64,000 nucleotides of DNA from positions 5,587,001-5,651,000 of the forward strand of contig NZ_CP141184.1 of the NCBI RefSeq assembly GCF_035609205.1, given 5' to 3'. The DNA is from Hymenobacter sp. GOD-10R. Lineage in GTDB: Bacteria > Bacteroidota > Bacteroidia > Cytophagales > Hymenobacteraceae. The translations under genes and the position numbers were made by a program. Positions within the stretch are counted from its first letter, which is position 1. Every line of letters starts with the position of its first letter. This document shows positions 55,027 through 63,612 of this stretch, one piece after another. The notes beneath the pieces were generated by a model. The model was not told where the DNA came from, searched no databases, and saw nothing but the letters and a program-made list of their open reading frames with translations.

Positions 55027-55978
55027 TCTGCTTAAAACTGGAGTTACCCTAGCTTTGGCTGTTTCGCTATTCACAGCTTGCAACCAAACGCAGAGCGGCA
55101 ATGCCACTAGTGCAACTGATACGCCTACTAGCGGTAACGTTGCGATTAGTGTAGATGAGACATTTGCACCTATCATCAAGTCAGAAGTAGATACCTTCCA
55201 GAAGCTTTATCAAAGCGCAAAAGTGACGGCTTACTACAAGCCCGAGCAGGAAGTGCTACAGGATTTGCTAGATGATAAGGTAAAACTAGCAGTCTTGACG
55301 CGTGAGTTGAATGCAGCCGAGCGTGCTGAGTTTGATCGGCTGAAGCTAGTGCCACGTGCTACTAAGATTGCAACGGATGGGTTGGCCATCATTGTGCATC
55401 CTAGCAATCCAGATTCTTTGCTGAGTTTACCGCAACTACGAGACATCTTCACCGGCAAAGCGCAGCAATGGTCGCAGGTGAGCGGTAAAAAAGCGTTGGC
55501 TACCATCAACGTAGTATTTGATGCGAACCGCTCTAGTACCACCCGCTATATTCAGGATTCGGTGACACGTGGTGCGGCTCTCACGCCGCGTGCTTTTGCC
55601 GCAAAATCGAACTCTGCTTTGCTCGATTACGTTGCTAATCATCCTAACGCTATTGGTGTAGTTGGGGCCAACTGGATTAGTGACCGGGACGATGCTGCTG
55701 TGCAAACGTTTCTCCAGAAGGTGCGAGTGGTAAGTGTGAGCACCCAAACTGATCCGCCTAATCGGGATGATTATGTTCAGCCTTATCAAGCTTACTTAGC
55801 ACTGAAAACCTACCCTTTAACTCGTACAGTATACGTCGTTAGCAGGGAGGCCCGCGCAGGATTAGGCACTGGTTTTACCTCATTTGTTGCCGGTAATCAA
55901 GGACAACTCATTATCTTGAAAGCCGGTTTGCTTCCTGCCATTGGACAAATGAGGGTTGTAAACACCAATAAACTGTAA
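55016..55978 (+). CDS. PstS-like periplasmic substrate-binding lipoprotein
   Basis: A 320-residue protein with a lipoprotein signal (MHANLLKTGVTLALAVSLFTAC, lipobox FTAC) and a type 2 periplasmic-binding fold of the phosphate-binding PstS group. The ligand-loop region is VDETFAPIIKSEVDTFQKLY near the start of the mature part, with DGLAIIVHPSNPDSLL, LRDIFTGKAQQWSQV and RSSTTRYIQDSV as usual. No pstCAB transporter genes are present; instead it lies in the TonB locus, an arrangement I recall in other Cytophagales. Phosphate binding is uncertain. The start at 55016 is set by the signal peptide. Confidence 0.85.
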   Translation: MHANLLKTGVTLALAVSLFTACNQTQSGNATSATDTPTSGNVAISVDETFAPIIKSEVDTFQKLYQSAKVTAYYKPEQEVLQDLLDDKVKLAVLTRELNAAERAEFDRLKLVPRATKIATDGLAIIVHPSNPDSLLSLPQLRDIFTGKAQQWSQVSGKKALATINVVFDANRSSTTRYIQDSVTRGAALTPRAFAAKSNSALLDYVANHPNAIGVVGANWISDRDDAAVQTFLQKVRVVSVSTQTDPPNRDDYVQPYQAYLALKTYPLTRTVYVVSREARAGLGTGFTSFVAGNQGQLIILKAGLLPAIGQMRVVNTNKL

Positions 55979-56031
55979 ATTCTTTCTCCCTTTCACACGC
56001 TTTTTCCGCTTTTAAACCAAACCTTTTGCTC

Positions 56032-57636
56032 ATGAACTCCAAGCCCTGGAAGCTTTCGCTCCTCGCTGTCTTGTCTGTTTCAGCTTCTGCTGTAGTTGCT
56101 CAGGACGTACAAAGCGCACGAAAAGCAATCGAACTCGAACAGTTTGGTCAAGCTCGCGCTTCGCTGTTGAAACAAGGATCTTCGCCCGAAGCTGCGTATG
56201 AGCTAGGTCGTCTTTACCAACTGCGTGAAGTACCTGATTCAGCTGCTTATTATTTCAACCGCGTTCCTCTTAACCCGAAAGATGCTTTCAGCCTAGTAGC
56301 TGCCGGCCGTGCTGCTTTGGCTCAAGGAAAAACAGCCGAAGCCGAAGCGCAATTTGACAATGCCGTCAAAGCTAGCAAAGGCAAAGACGCGAAGATCTTC
56401 ACCCTGATTGCGCAGGCCTACGCCGAATCAGACGTGAAGGATATCACGAAGGCAACTACTTACGTAGACGCTGGCCAGAAAGCCAATAAAGGCAAAGATG
56501 AGCCGATGCTCATGATTGCGCGCGGTGATATCTACCAGAAGACCGATGCGGGTGGTGGCGAAGCGATGAACAGCTACGAGCGTGCTAGCATGGCCGACCC
56601 AAACAATGTGCTAGCTTACTACAAAAAAGGAGAGTTGAACTTCCGCTCACGGAATTACAACGAAGCTCGCACGAACTTCGAAAAGGCTATCAGCCTTGAT
56701 CCGAACTATGCACCGGCATACCGCGACTTAGCGGAGATGTATTACTTCGCTAACCAATATCCTCTGGCTCTGGAAACTTTCCAGAAGTACCAGAAAGTAG
56801 CCGAACAGTCACCGGAAACGGATGCTGAGTACGCTTCCTTCCTGTTCTTGACCAAGAAGTACCCAGAGTCGCTAACTGAAATTCAAAAGGTACTGGCCAA
56901 AGAGCCGAATAACATCGCGATGAACCGTTTGATGGCTTATACGTTGTATGAGACGGGCCAGAACGACCAAGCGATGGCGGCAATGGATAAGTACATGAAA
57001 ATGGTACCCGCCGACAAGCTCATCAAAGACGACAACTTGTATTACGGCAAGATGCTGTCGAAAGCAGGCCGCGACGATGAGGCACTAGCTCTTCTGCAGA
57101 AGGCTGCACAGGCATCACCTAAAGATGCCGGTGAAATTCAGGGTGCCTTAGCGCAGACATACATGCAGAAGAAGGATTATCCGAATGCCATTAAGGCTTT
57201 CAAGGCCAAAATGGGCGGCGGAGCTCCTCTACTCACTGATCAGGTATTGCTAGCCACTGCTTATAGCAGCAACAAACAGTACCAGCAAGCAGATAGCCTG
57301 TATAACCTAGTGTTGACAGCTCGGCCGACGTATGCGCCAGGTTATCAGATGCGAGCTAGCAATGCCTACTACATGGATCCGGATTCCAAGCAGGGCACAG
57401 CACGGCCCTATTGGGAAAAGTATGTAGAGCTAGCCAAAGCTGATCCTACGAAATATAAGGACGGCTTGACGACAGCTTACGAGTACCTAGGCTACTATTA
57501 CTTCCAAAAAGGTGATAAGGCAGCTGCCCTGCCCTATTATCAGCAATTGCTGGCCTTAGATCCCAGCAATGCAAGAGCGAAGGCTGGTATCGAATCTATT
57601 CAAGGTAAAAAGACGGCTACCTCAGCTCGCAAATAA
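56032..57636 (+). CDS. Secreted tetratricopeptide repeat protein
   Basis: A 534-residue exported TPR protein. MNSKPWKLSLLAVLSVSASAVVAQ is a signal peptide. From about residue 30 to the end there are ten or more TPR units, clearest at ALAYYKKGELNFRSRNYNEA, NYAPAYRDLAEMYYFANQYP and EYLGYYYFQKGDKAAALPYY. It probably serves as a periplasmic protein-protein scaffold. It follows the PstS-like gene by 53 bp on the same strand and ends at a strong terminator. ATG 56032 is used; an in-frame TTG lies 6 bp upstream. Confidence 0.88.
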   Translation: MNSKPWKLSLLAVLSVSASAVVAQDVQSARKAIELEQFGQARASLLKQGSSPEAAYELGRLYQLREVPDSAAYYFNRVPLNPKDAFSLVAAGRAALAQGKTAEAEAQFDNAVKASKGKDAKIFTLIAQAYAESDVKDITKATTYVDAGQKANKGKDEPMLMIARGDIYQKTDAGGGEAMNSYERASMADPNNVLAYYKKGELNFRSRNYNEARTNFEKAISLDPNYAPAYRDLAEMYYFANQYPLALETFQKYQKVAEQSPETDAEYASFLFLTKKYPESLTEIQKVLAKEPNNIAMNRLMAYTLYETGQNDQAMAAMDKYMKMVPADKLIKDDNLYYGKMLSKAGRDDEALALLQKAAQASPKDAGEIQGALAQTYMQKKDYPNAIKAFKAKMGGGAPLLTDQVLLATAYSSNKQYQQADSLYNLVLTARPTYAPGYQMRASNAYYMDPDSKQGTARPYWEKYVELAKADPTKYKDGLTTAYEYLGYYYFQKGDKAAALPYYQQLLALDPSNARAKAGIESIQGKKTATSARK

Positions 57637-57649
57637 CCTAGCTTAGTTC

Positions 57650-57697
57650 ACCAATAAAAAAAGCCCGCTACCTAGGTAGCGGGTTTTTTTTATTGGT
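57650..57697. terminator. Bidirectional terminator, 24-bp near-perfect palindrome
   Basis: The core CCCGCTACCT/AGGTAGCGGG (57664-57683) is flanked by A7 and T8 and then by ACCAAT (57650-57655) and ATTGGT (57692-57697). Only one G-T wobble interrupts the pairing. It lies between the convergent TPR and pseudouridine synthase genes. Confidence 0.9.
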
Positions 57698-57715
57698 TTA
57701 CAATCAATTTGTAGG

Positions 57716-58771
57716 CTAGGTAGCGTACACTTCCCACTTCGCTAATACAGCTTCAAAGTCGGCGGGCAGTTCGGCCTCAAAATGAACTTGCTCGCCCGTA
57801 ACGGGGTGTATAAAGCCGAGTGATTTAGCATGCAAAGCCTGGCGTGGCATTACTTTGAAGGCGTTTTCAACAAACGTCTTATAGGAGCCAACAGGCTGCC
57901 CGTACACAATCCGGTCGCCGCCGTACGTGGCGTCGGAGAACAGCGGGTGTCCAATGTACTTCATGTGAGCTCTAATCTGATGCGTACGTCCCGTCTCGAG
58001 ATTACACTGCAACAGCGCCACATGCTGAAAAGAGCGTAGTACTTTGTAATGCGTCACAGCGGGTTTGCCCTGCTCGCCATCGGGGTACACAGCCTGAATC
58101 TTCCGGTCCTTAATACTGCGTCCAATATGCCCCCTGATGGTACCTTGTGGCTCCTTGGGCACCCCCCATACCAAAGCTAGGTAAGTGCGCTCAATGGTAT
58201 GATGAAAAAATTGCTGCGAGAGGTGCGTCATCGCCCACTCGGTTTTACCGATTACTAAAAGGCCCGACGTATCCTTATCAATACGGTGTACTAAGCCAGG
58301 CCGAATTTCGCCGTTGCGGCCAGTTGGTAAATTACTCAAGTGGTAAGCCAGTCCGTTCACTAGCGTTCCGTTCCAATTCCCAAAGGCTGGATGCACTACT
58401 AAGCCTGCTGGCTTATTCACGATCAACAACGATTCATCTTCGTAACGGATGTCCAGATCCATGGGCTCTGGTACCACTTTGAACTCACGCGGTGGCTCCG
58501 GTAGCGTTATGGTAATAACGTCGAAGGGCTTGACGCGGTAGTTAGGCTTTACGGCTCTATCATTTACCTGTACTGCTTCAGCCTCTATAGCATTCTGAAT
58601 CTTGGTGCGCGAGGCGTTGGGTAGCCGGTTGAACAGAAACTTGTCAAGGCGTAATAATTCCTGCCCTTTATCTACGCGGATGCGATGATGCTCATAGAGT
58701 TCGTCACCGCCGTCTGTATCCTCTTCTTCCGGCAGGTTATCAGGAGTTGGAAGTAGATCTTCTTCGGTCAT
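57716..58771 (-). CDS. RluA/RluD family 23S rRNA pseudouridine synthase
   Basis: A 351-residue enzyme with an N-terminal S4-like RNA-binding domain (RLDKFLFNRLPNASRTKIQNAI) and the RluA catalytic core (VNKPAGLVVHPAFGN, GLVHRIDKDTSGLLVIGK with the catalytic aspartate in RIDKDTSG, HQIRAHMKYIGHPLF). It is most like RluD, which makes pseudouridines 1911, 1915 and 1917 in E. coli 23S rRNA. The start is ATG 58771 (MTEEDLLPTPDNL); a longer reading to 58876 would run through the ompH terminator and into ompH. Confidence 0.92.
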   Translation of the reverse strand: MTEEDLLPTPDNLPEEEDTDGGDELYEHHRIRVDKGQELLRLDKFLFNRLPNASRTKIQNAIEAEAVQVNDRAVKPNYRVKPFDVITITLPEPPREFKVVPEPMDLDIRYEDESLLIVNKPAGLVVHPAFGNWNGTLVNGLAYHLSNLPTGRNGEIRPGLVHRIDKDTSGLLVIGKTEWAMTHLSQQFFHHTIERTYLALVWGVPKEPQGTIRGHIGRSIKDRKIQAVYPDGEQGKPAVTHYKVLRSFQHVALLQCNLETGRTHQIRAHMKYIGHPLFSDATYGGDRIVYGQPVGSYKTFVENAFKVMPRQALHAKSLGFIHPVTGEQVHFEAELPADFEAVLAKWEVYAT

Positions 58772-58793
58772 GGTGATGGTGCTAAAACAAAAA

Positions 58794-58816
58794 AGCCGGG
58801 GCGCGGCGCCCCGGCT
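58794..58816 (-). terminator. Terminator of the uppS-bamA-ompH-ompH operon
   Basis: AGCCGGGGCGC (58794-58804) pairs with GCGCCCCGGCT (58806-58816) around a single central base; on the minus strand it is followed by TTTTTTGTTTT. It is 25 bp past the stop of the last ompH gene. Confidence 0.9.
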
Positions 58817-58841
58817 CATTTGGCCGAAAAGTAATAACTGC

Positions 58842-59477
58842 TTACTTCTTTTTGGTTTTGGTCTTGCTAGCGGCACTATTACTGGTCGGAACAGCAGGTG
58901 CAGCTGTTGGCGTAGTAGCAGGTGCAGTGCTAGCAGCGGCGGCAGCAGCGCCAGGCGTAATGCCCATTTTCTTCAGTACTAGATCTGAGATGTCGCCATC
59001 TTTCGGACCGTGTAACAAGACCGGGCTAGCACCATCCGAGTTCAACACATAAGTGTAGCCGTTCTCATCAGCTACTTGGTCAATGGTTTTCTGAAGCTTG
59101 TCGAGCGCAGGCTTCAGCAATGCCTGTTGCTTCTGCTGTAGGCTCTGGTCGGCACTGCGCTGAAACTCCTGAATAGAAGTCTGCAGACCAGTCAATTCTT
59201 TCTCTTTATCGGCCCGTACGACCTCGGTCATAGCTGCAGCACCTTTCTGGTAAGCGTCAGCTTTCGTCTGGTAATCGCTGTATTTGCTTTTCAGCTGATT
59301 CTCCAGCTGGCCGCTATACGTCTTCAGTTGCGACTCAATCTGCTTGCTCTCGGGCATCTGGCTGAGCACGTACTCCACGCTGGTGTATCCGATTTTCAAC
59401 GGAGCTTGGGCCAGTGCAGCAGTAGACGTAGCGAAAGTGAGAGCAGCCGCGGCTAGGGCAAGACGGATTTTGTTCAT
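58842..59477 (-). CDS. OmpH/Skp family outer-membrane chaperone (second copy)
   Basis: A 211-residue periplasmic protein with signal peptide MNKIRLALAAAALTFATSTAALA. The Skp/OmpH domain (about 28-165) has KIGYTSVEYVLSQMPESKQI, a long coiled-coil (QLKTYSGQLENQLKSKYSDY onward) and the closing YTYVLNSDGASPVLLHG. The tail is Ala/Thr/Pro-rich and ends in KTKTKKK. It would carry unfolded outer-membrane proteins to BamA. Start at 59477 is set by the signal peptide. Last gene of the operon. Confidence 0.9.
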   Translation of the reverse strand: MNKIRLALAAAALTFATSTAALAQAPLKIGYTSVEYVLSQMPESKQIESQLKTYSGQLENQLKSKYSDYQTKADAYQKGAAAMTEVVRADKEKELTGLQTSIQEFQRSADQSLQQKQQALLKPALDKLQKTIDQVADENGYTYVLNSDGASPVLLHGPKDGDISDLVLKKMGITPGAAAAAASTAPATTPTAAPAVPTSNSAASKTKTKKK

Positions 59478-59526
59478 AGGTGTCATTAAAAGAAAAACAG
59501 TCAAAGAGTTGATTTAGAATGCAAAG

Positions 59527-60198
59527 TTAATTTTTTCTGCCAGTCGGACGCTGTCCGTTAGCGGAACGCGTAGCTCTTGGAGTAGGTTCCGGCTCTGAGT
59601 CAGCTGTATCACCGGCAGGCGTTTTTGGCGTTTCTACCGTCCGAACTGCTCCTTTTTGGCCTGGCTGATTCCGATCCTCGTTTGCTAAACCTAGCTCCTC
59701 CAGCACAAACTCCGTGTAATCGTGCACCGGATTTGTGTACAGCATCGTCAGATCCCCCGATTTGTCGAACACAATAGCTAGCTGCTTTTTCTTAGCGACC
59801 TTCTCGACAGCTTCAAACACCTGGTCCTGTATTGGCTTTGTCAACTCCTGCCGCTTTTTGAAGAGTTGCCCTTCAAAACCAAAGATCTTGTTTTGGTAGC
59901 CTTTGATTTCCTGCTCCTTCTTTAGTATCTCTTCCTGCCGCTTCTTCTTCATCGGCTCGGTGAGAAGTACTTCTTCAGCCTGGTAGGTACGATACATCTT
60001 ATCAAGATCCTTCTTCTGGTTCTCGATGTCTTTTTGCCAATTACCAGAGAGTGTATTCAGTTCCTGTTGTGCGGTAGAATACGCCGGAATCTTGCTCAGC
60101 ACATACTCCGAATCTATGTAGCCAAACTTTTGTGCCTGCGCCACTTGAGCGGTGGCACACAATAGCACTAGTAGAGACAGCAGCAGTAGCTTCTTCAT
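59527..60198 (-). CDS. OmpH/Skp family outer-membrane chaperone (first copy)
   Basis: A 223-residue periplasmic protein with signal peptide MKKLLLLSLLVLLCATAQVAQA, the pattern KFGYIDSEYVLSKIPAYSTA, a coiled-coil tentacle region (about 45-115) and LAIVFDKSGDLTMLYTNP. The C-terminal 45 residues are Pro/Thr/Arg-rich. It stands between bamA and the second ompH gene, 32 bp after bamA; paired ompH genes after bamA are usual in Bacteroidota. Confidence 0.9.
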   Translation of the reverse strand: MKKLLLLSLLVLLCATAQVAQAQKFGYIDSEYVLSKIPAYSTAQQELNTLSGNWQKDIENQKKDLDKMYRTYQAEEVLLTEPMKKKRQEEILKKEQEIKGYQNKIFGFEGQLFKKRQELTKPIQDQVFEAVEKVAKKKQLAIVFDKSGDLTMLYTNPVHDYTEFVLEELGLANEDRNQPGQKGAVRTVETPKTPAGDTADSEPEPTPRATRSANGQRPTGRKN

Positions 60199-60230
60199 GA
60201 GTGTATGATATTATTAATTGTAAACCGCTA

Positions 60231-62777
60231 TTAACGGATTTGCTGACCAATGATGAAGTGGAAAATGCCTTGCTTCTGATTGTTGCCTACGTTGTTCGCA
60301 TTCCGCGGAATTTCGTCGAACGGAATACCATAGTCGAAGCCGAGCAAACCGAAAGCTGACATAAAGATACGCGCACCTACACCCGCCGAACGGTAGAGCT
60401 TGTACGGGTTGTAGTTGGTGTATTGGTCAAAAGCATTGCCTGCCTCTGCAAAACCTAATACATAGACCGTAGCAGCCGGGTTCAAACTCACCGGATAACG
60501 CATTTCCATCACGTACTTGTTGTACACAATACCGCCACTTTGTTGCGACTGTGCCGTCGGAATAGCATTCGCATCATTGGGGTCAGCATAGCCGCGCAAG
60601 CCAATGTATTCAGTACCTACCAGGAAGTTAGCCGATCCACCATACCCTAGGCCGGCACCACCCATCTTGAAGCGTTCAAATGGGCCAGGGTTGCGGTTGC
60701 CATTGTAGGTACCAATGAACCCGAAGTGTGCCCGCGTGTTCAGCACCAGCTTGCCCACAAGAGGCGTAAACCATGAAGCGTCGAACATCCACTTATGAAA
60801 CTCAATCCATTCGATTGGGTCAGGGTGTGCACCTTTGAATACCGAGTAAGGTGGGGTCAGGCTTAAGCTTAACGACAAGGAAGAACCACGCCGCGTGAAG
60901 GTCGGATTGTCAATACTATTGCGGGACAGCGTTGTATTTAACGTGATGTTGTTTGCCTTGCCTGTATTGGGCAGCCCCCCACCTAGGTATTGACCATAGT
61001 TTTGGAAGTCGTACTGCGTAAACGACAGTGAATTGCTGAGCGTGAAGTAGTCATCTGGGATGCGGAGGCGACGACCTAGGCCCAGCGAAGCGCTACTTGA
61101 TTTTATGTAGCTACCCGTGCTTACATCAAAGGTGCTACCGTATGTGATGCGGCTAATGCTTCTGTTTAGGCTAAAGGACAGAGAGTTAGGCTTACGACCA
61201 CCTAGCCACGGCTCTGTGAAAGACATGGAGTAGGCTTGGTATTGCAAACCGTTGGCCTGCACGTTCAGAGATAAGCGTTGGCCGTCACCGGCTGGTACTG
61301 GCGTCCAGTTGTGAAAGTCTCCAGCCTTCCGCAACGAAAAGTTATTGAATACTAGACCCACCGTACCGATAAAGCCTGCATAGCCACCCCAGCCACCCGA
61401 CAGGGTGATCTGGTCGGAGGGTTTCTCCACAACGGTATAGTTGATATCTACCGTACCATCCGCAGGGTTAGGAACAGGGTTGATACCTACTTTTTCGGGG
61501 TCAAAATAACCTAGGGTCGAAATCTCTCGCTGCGAGCGGATGAGCAGTTCGCGGTTGAACTTGTCGCCGGGGAGAGTGCGCAATTCCCGGCGCAACACAT
61601 GGTCGCTGGTCTTTGTGTTGCCTGCGATGTTTACTTCTTTAATGCGCGCCTGCACACCTTCAGTCAGGCGCATCTCAATATCGATGGAGTCGCCTTCTAC
61701 TTTAGTTTCTACCGGATCGATCTGGAAGAACAAATAGCCGTCGTTCATGTAAAGCGACGTGATATCCTGGCCCGTTGGATTATAGTTCAGGCGCTTGTCT
61801 AAGGTTTCTTTACTGTATACGCTCCCTGGTTTGATGCCTAGCACCGAAGCTAGTGTCTTGTCGTCGTACAAGTAATTGCCACTCCAGGTGATGTTGCGGA
61901 AGTAGTATTTTGGTCCTTCATCCACCCGGATGCGCAGTGCCAGCCCATCCTTCTGCCGTATCAGTGTGTCGGACAAGATAACAGCATCCCGGTAGCCTTG
62001 GGCGTTATAGAAGTCGAGCAGCTTGGTTTTGTCTTCGTCGTACTCCTTCTGCTGGAACTTACCAGAAGTCAATAGCTTATAAGGCTTCTTGGCTTTCGTC
62101 TTCTTTAATTTCTTCTGCAGCTTTCCTTCTGAGAAGGCTTTATTCCCCTCGAAGGCAATATCTCGGATACGAACTTTCTCTCCTTTGTCCACATTGATCC
62201 GCATCACCACGCTGTTCGACAAAGCAGAGTCTGGCACCTGCGTAATCGTAACTTTTGCGTCGAGGAAGCTTTTGTTCGTGTAGTACTTCCGTACCTGCGT
62301 GCGTGTGTTATTCAGCAACGCATCTGTAACCACTTTACCACGAATCAGCTTAATCTTGTTCTTGAGTTCGTCAGCTTGTCCCTTGCTGATGCCCGTGAAC
62401 ACGAAGCTTGATAAACGCGGCCGTTCCTTTAGATTGAAGTCAAGGAAGATGCGACGACCTTCCGTGCGAGCAATACTCACACTCACGTCGCCTAGAATTC
62501 CTTGGTCCCATAGCTTGCGAATGGCTCTACCAATTTCTTCGCCTGGAATCGTGATTGGGTCACCAATTTTTAAACCTGTTAGCCCAATAAGCGTATTAGG
62601 ATCTAAGTAGCGCGTACCACTAATCGTGATGCCACCTAGCTCATAGCGTTGGGACTCGTCACCGGTTGGCGCAGAGGATGTAGCAGGAGTCGTTTGCGCT
62701 TGTGCAGTGCTAGTGCCTAAGCCAAGCACCAGCGCCACTGGCAACAGCCGCAAAAGCGTATTAAAAGAAGAACTCAT
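60231..62777 (-). CDS. bamA: Outer-membrane protein assembly factor BamA
   Basis: An 848-residue Omp85 protein that inserts beta-barrels in the outer membrane. It has a signal peptide (MSSSFNTLLRLLPVALVLGLGTSTAQ), five POTRA domains (about 45-440; for example GGITISGTRYLDPNTLIGLTG, VRIRDIAFEGNKAFSEGKLQ, RIKEVNIAGNTKTSDHVLRR) and a 16-strand barrel (about 450-848). The RGF/Y-type motif of the lid loop appears as LRGYADPNDAN. The final strand KQGIFHFIIGQQIR differs from the usual terminal aromatic. It starts 8 bp after uppS and is followed by ompH. Confidence 0.95.
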   Translation of the reverse strand: MSSSFNTLLRLLPVALVLGLGTSTAQAQTTPATSSAPTGDESQRYELGGITISGTRYLDPNTLIGLTGLKIGDPITIPGEEIGRAIRKLWDQGILGDVSVSIARTEGRRIFLDFNLKERPRLSSFVFTGISKGQADELKNKIKLIRGKVVTDALLNNTRTQVRKYYTNKSFLDAKVTITQVPDSALSNSVVMRINVDKGEKVRIRDIAFEGNKAFSEGKLQKKLKKTKAKKPYKLLTSGKFQQKEYDEDKTKLLDFYNAQGYRDAVILSDTLIRQKDGLALRIRVDEGPKYYFRNITWSGNYLYDDKTLASVLGIKPGSVYSKETLDKRLNYNPTGQDITSLYMNDGYLFFQIDPVETKVEGDSIDIEMRLTEGVQARIKEVNIAGNTKTSDHVLRRELRTLPGDKFNRELLIRSQREISTLGYFDPEKVGINPVPNPADGTVDINYTVVEKPSDQITLSGGWGGYAGFIGTVGLVFNNFSLRKAGDFHNWTPVPAGDGQRLSLNVQANGLQYQAYSMSFTEPWLGGRKPNSLSFSLNRSISRITYGSTFDVSTGSYIKSSSASLGLGRRLRIPDDYFTLSNSLSFTQYDFQNYGQYLGGGLPNTGKANNITLNTTLSRNSIDNPTFTRRGSSLSLSLSLTPPYSVFKGAHPDPIEWIEFHKWMFDASWFTPLVGKLVLNTRAHFGFIGTYNGNRNPGPFERFKMGGAGLGYGGSANFLVGTEYIGLRGYADPNDANAIPTAQSQQSGGIVYNKYVMEMRYPVSLNPAATVYVLGFAEAGNAFDQYTNYNPYKLYRSAGVGARIFMSAFGLLGFDYGIPFDEIPRNANNVGNNQKQGIFHFIIGQQIR

Positions 62778-62785
62778 TCGAAAGC

Positions 62786-63532
62786 TTACGAAACGGTTAG
62801 CTGTTCACTAGTTTTGCCAAAGCGCCGTTCCCGGCGTTGGTACGCTTGTATGGCGTCGTAGAAGTGCTCCTTCCGGAAATCCGGCCACAGCAGATTCGTG
62901 ATGTACAATTCAGTATAAGCTAGCTGCCAAAGCAGAAAGTTACTGATGCGCTGTTCGCCACTAGTGCGAATCAGCAATTCTGGATCGGGCATACCAGCCG
63001 TAGTAAGATACTGGCTGACGGTATGCTCGTTTATTTCAGCCGCTTGCAGCTTACCAGCCGCCGCATCTGCAGCCATACGCTGAGCCGCTTGCGTCAAATC
63101 CCAACGCCCACTGTAGCTCAGCGCTAACACCAGCGTCATGCGTGTACCAGCTTTTGTCAGCTCCATAGCTTCGGCCAGTTCTTGTTGACAAGAACTAGGG
63201 AGACTACTGATCTGACCTATTGCTTGTAAGCGTATGCTATTCTTAAGTAACGTTGGTGTCTCCTGGCGAATGGTGTGTACCAAGAGTTGCATCAACGCCA
63301 TCACCTCATGCTTTGGCCGGTTCCAGTTTTCAGTTGAAAAAGCATACAAGGTTAGGAATCGCACTCCTAGCTCTGCAGCAGATTCTACTGTTTCTCGAAC
63401 GGCCGTTATTGCACTCTGGTGTCCAAAGATGCGCAATCCACCTTTCTGCTTTGCCCAGCGGCCGTTGCCGTCCATAATAACGGCAACATGAGCGGGTATA
63501 TTATGGGAGTCAATTTCGGACCGGGAGGCCAT
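62786..63532 (-). CDS. uppS: Isoprenyl transferase (undecaprenyl diphosphate synthase)
   Basis: A 248-residue cis-prenyltransferase that makes undecaprenyl diphosphate, the lipid carrier of cell-wall synthesis. HVAVIMDGNGRWAKQKG (15-31) has the catalytic Asp21; LTLYAFSTENWNRP and DLLIRTSGEQRISNFLLWQ are the other family blocks. The first gene of the operon uppS-bamA-ompH-ompH, an order typical of Bacteroidota. Confidence 0.96.
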   Translation of the reverse strand: MASRSEIDSHNIPAHVAVIMDGNGRWAKQKGGLRIFGHQSAITAVRETVESAAELGVRFLTLYAFSTENWNRPKHEVMALMQLLVHTIRQETPTLLKNSIRLQAIGQISSLPSSCQQELAEAMELTKAGTRMTLVLALSYSGRWDLTQAAQRMAADAAAGKLQAAEINEHTVSQYLTTAGMPDPELLIRTSGEQRISNFLLWQLAYTELYITNLLWPDFRKEHFYDAIQAYQRRERRFGKTSEQLTVS

Positions 63533-63612
63533 CGGTATTTTTTAGTAAAGAGGCCGCAAGTTACGCAAATGGTTGCATTCCCTCTTTCCGAATATGACAC
63601 TCTGTGCCTCAA

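Noticed and set aside
58772..58876. N-terminal extension of the RluD-type gene
   Set aside because: It would run through the ompH terminator hairpin and overlap ompH; the conserved protein begins at the ATG 58771.
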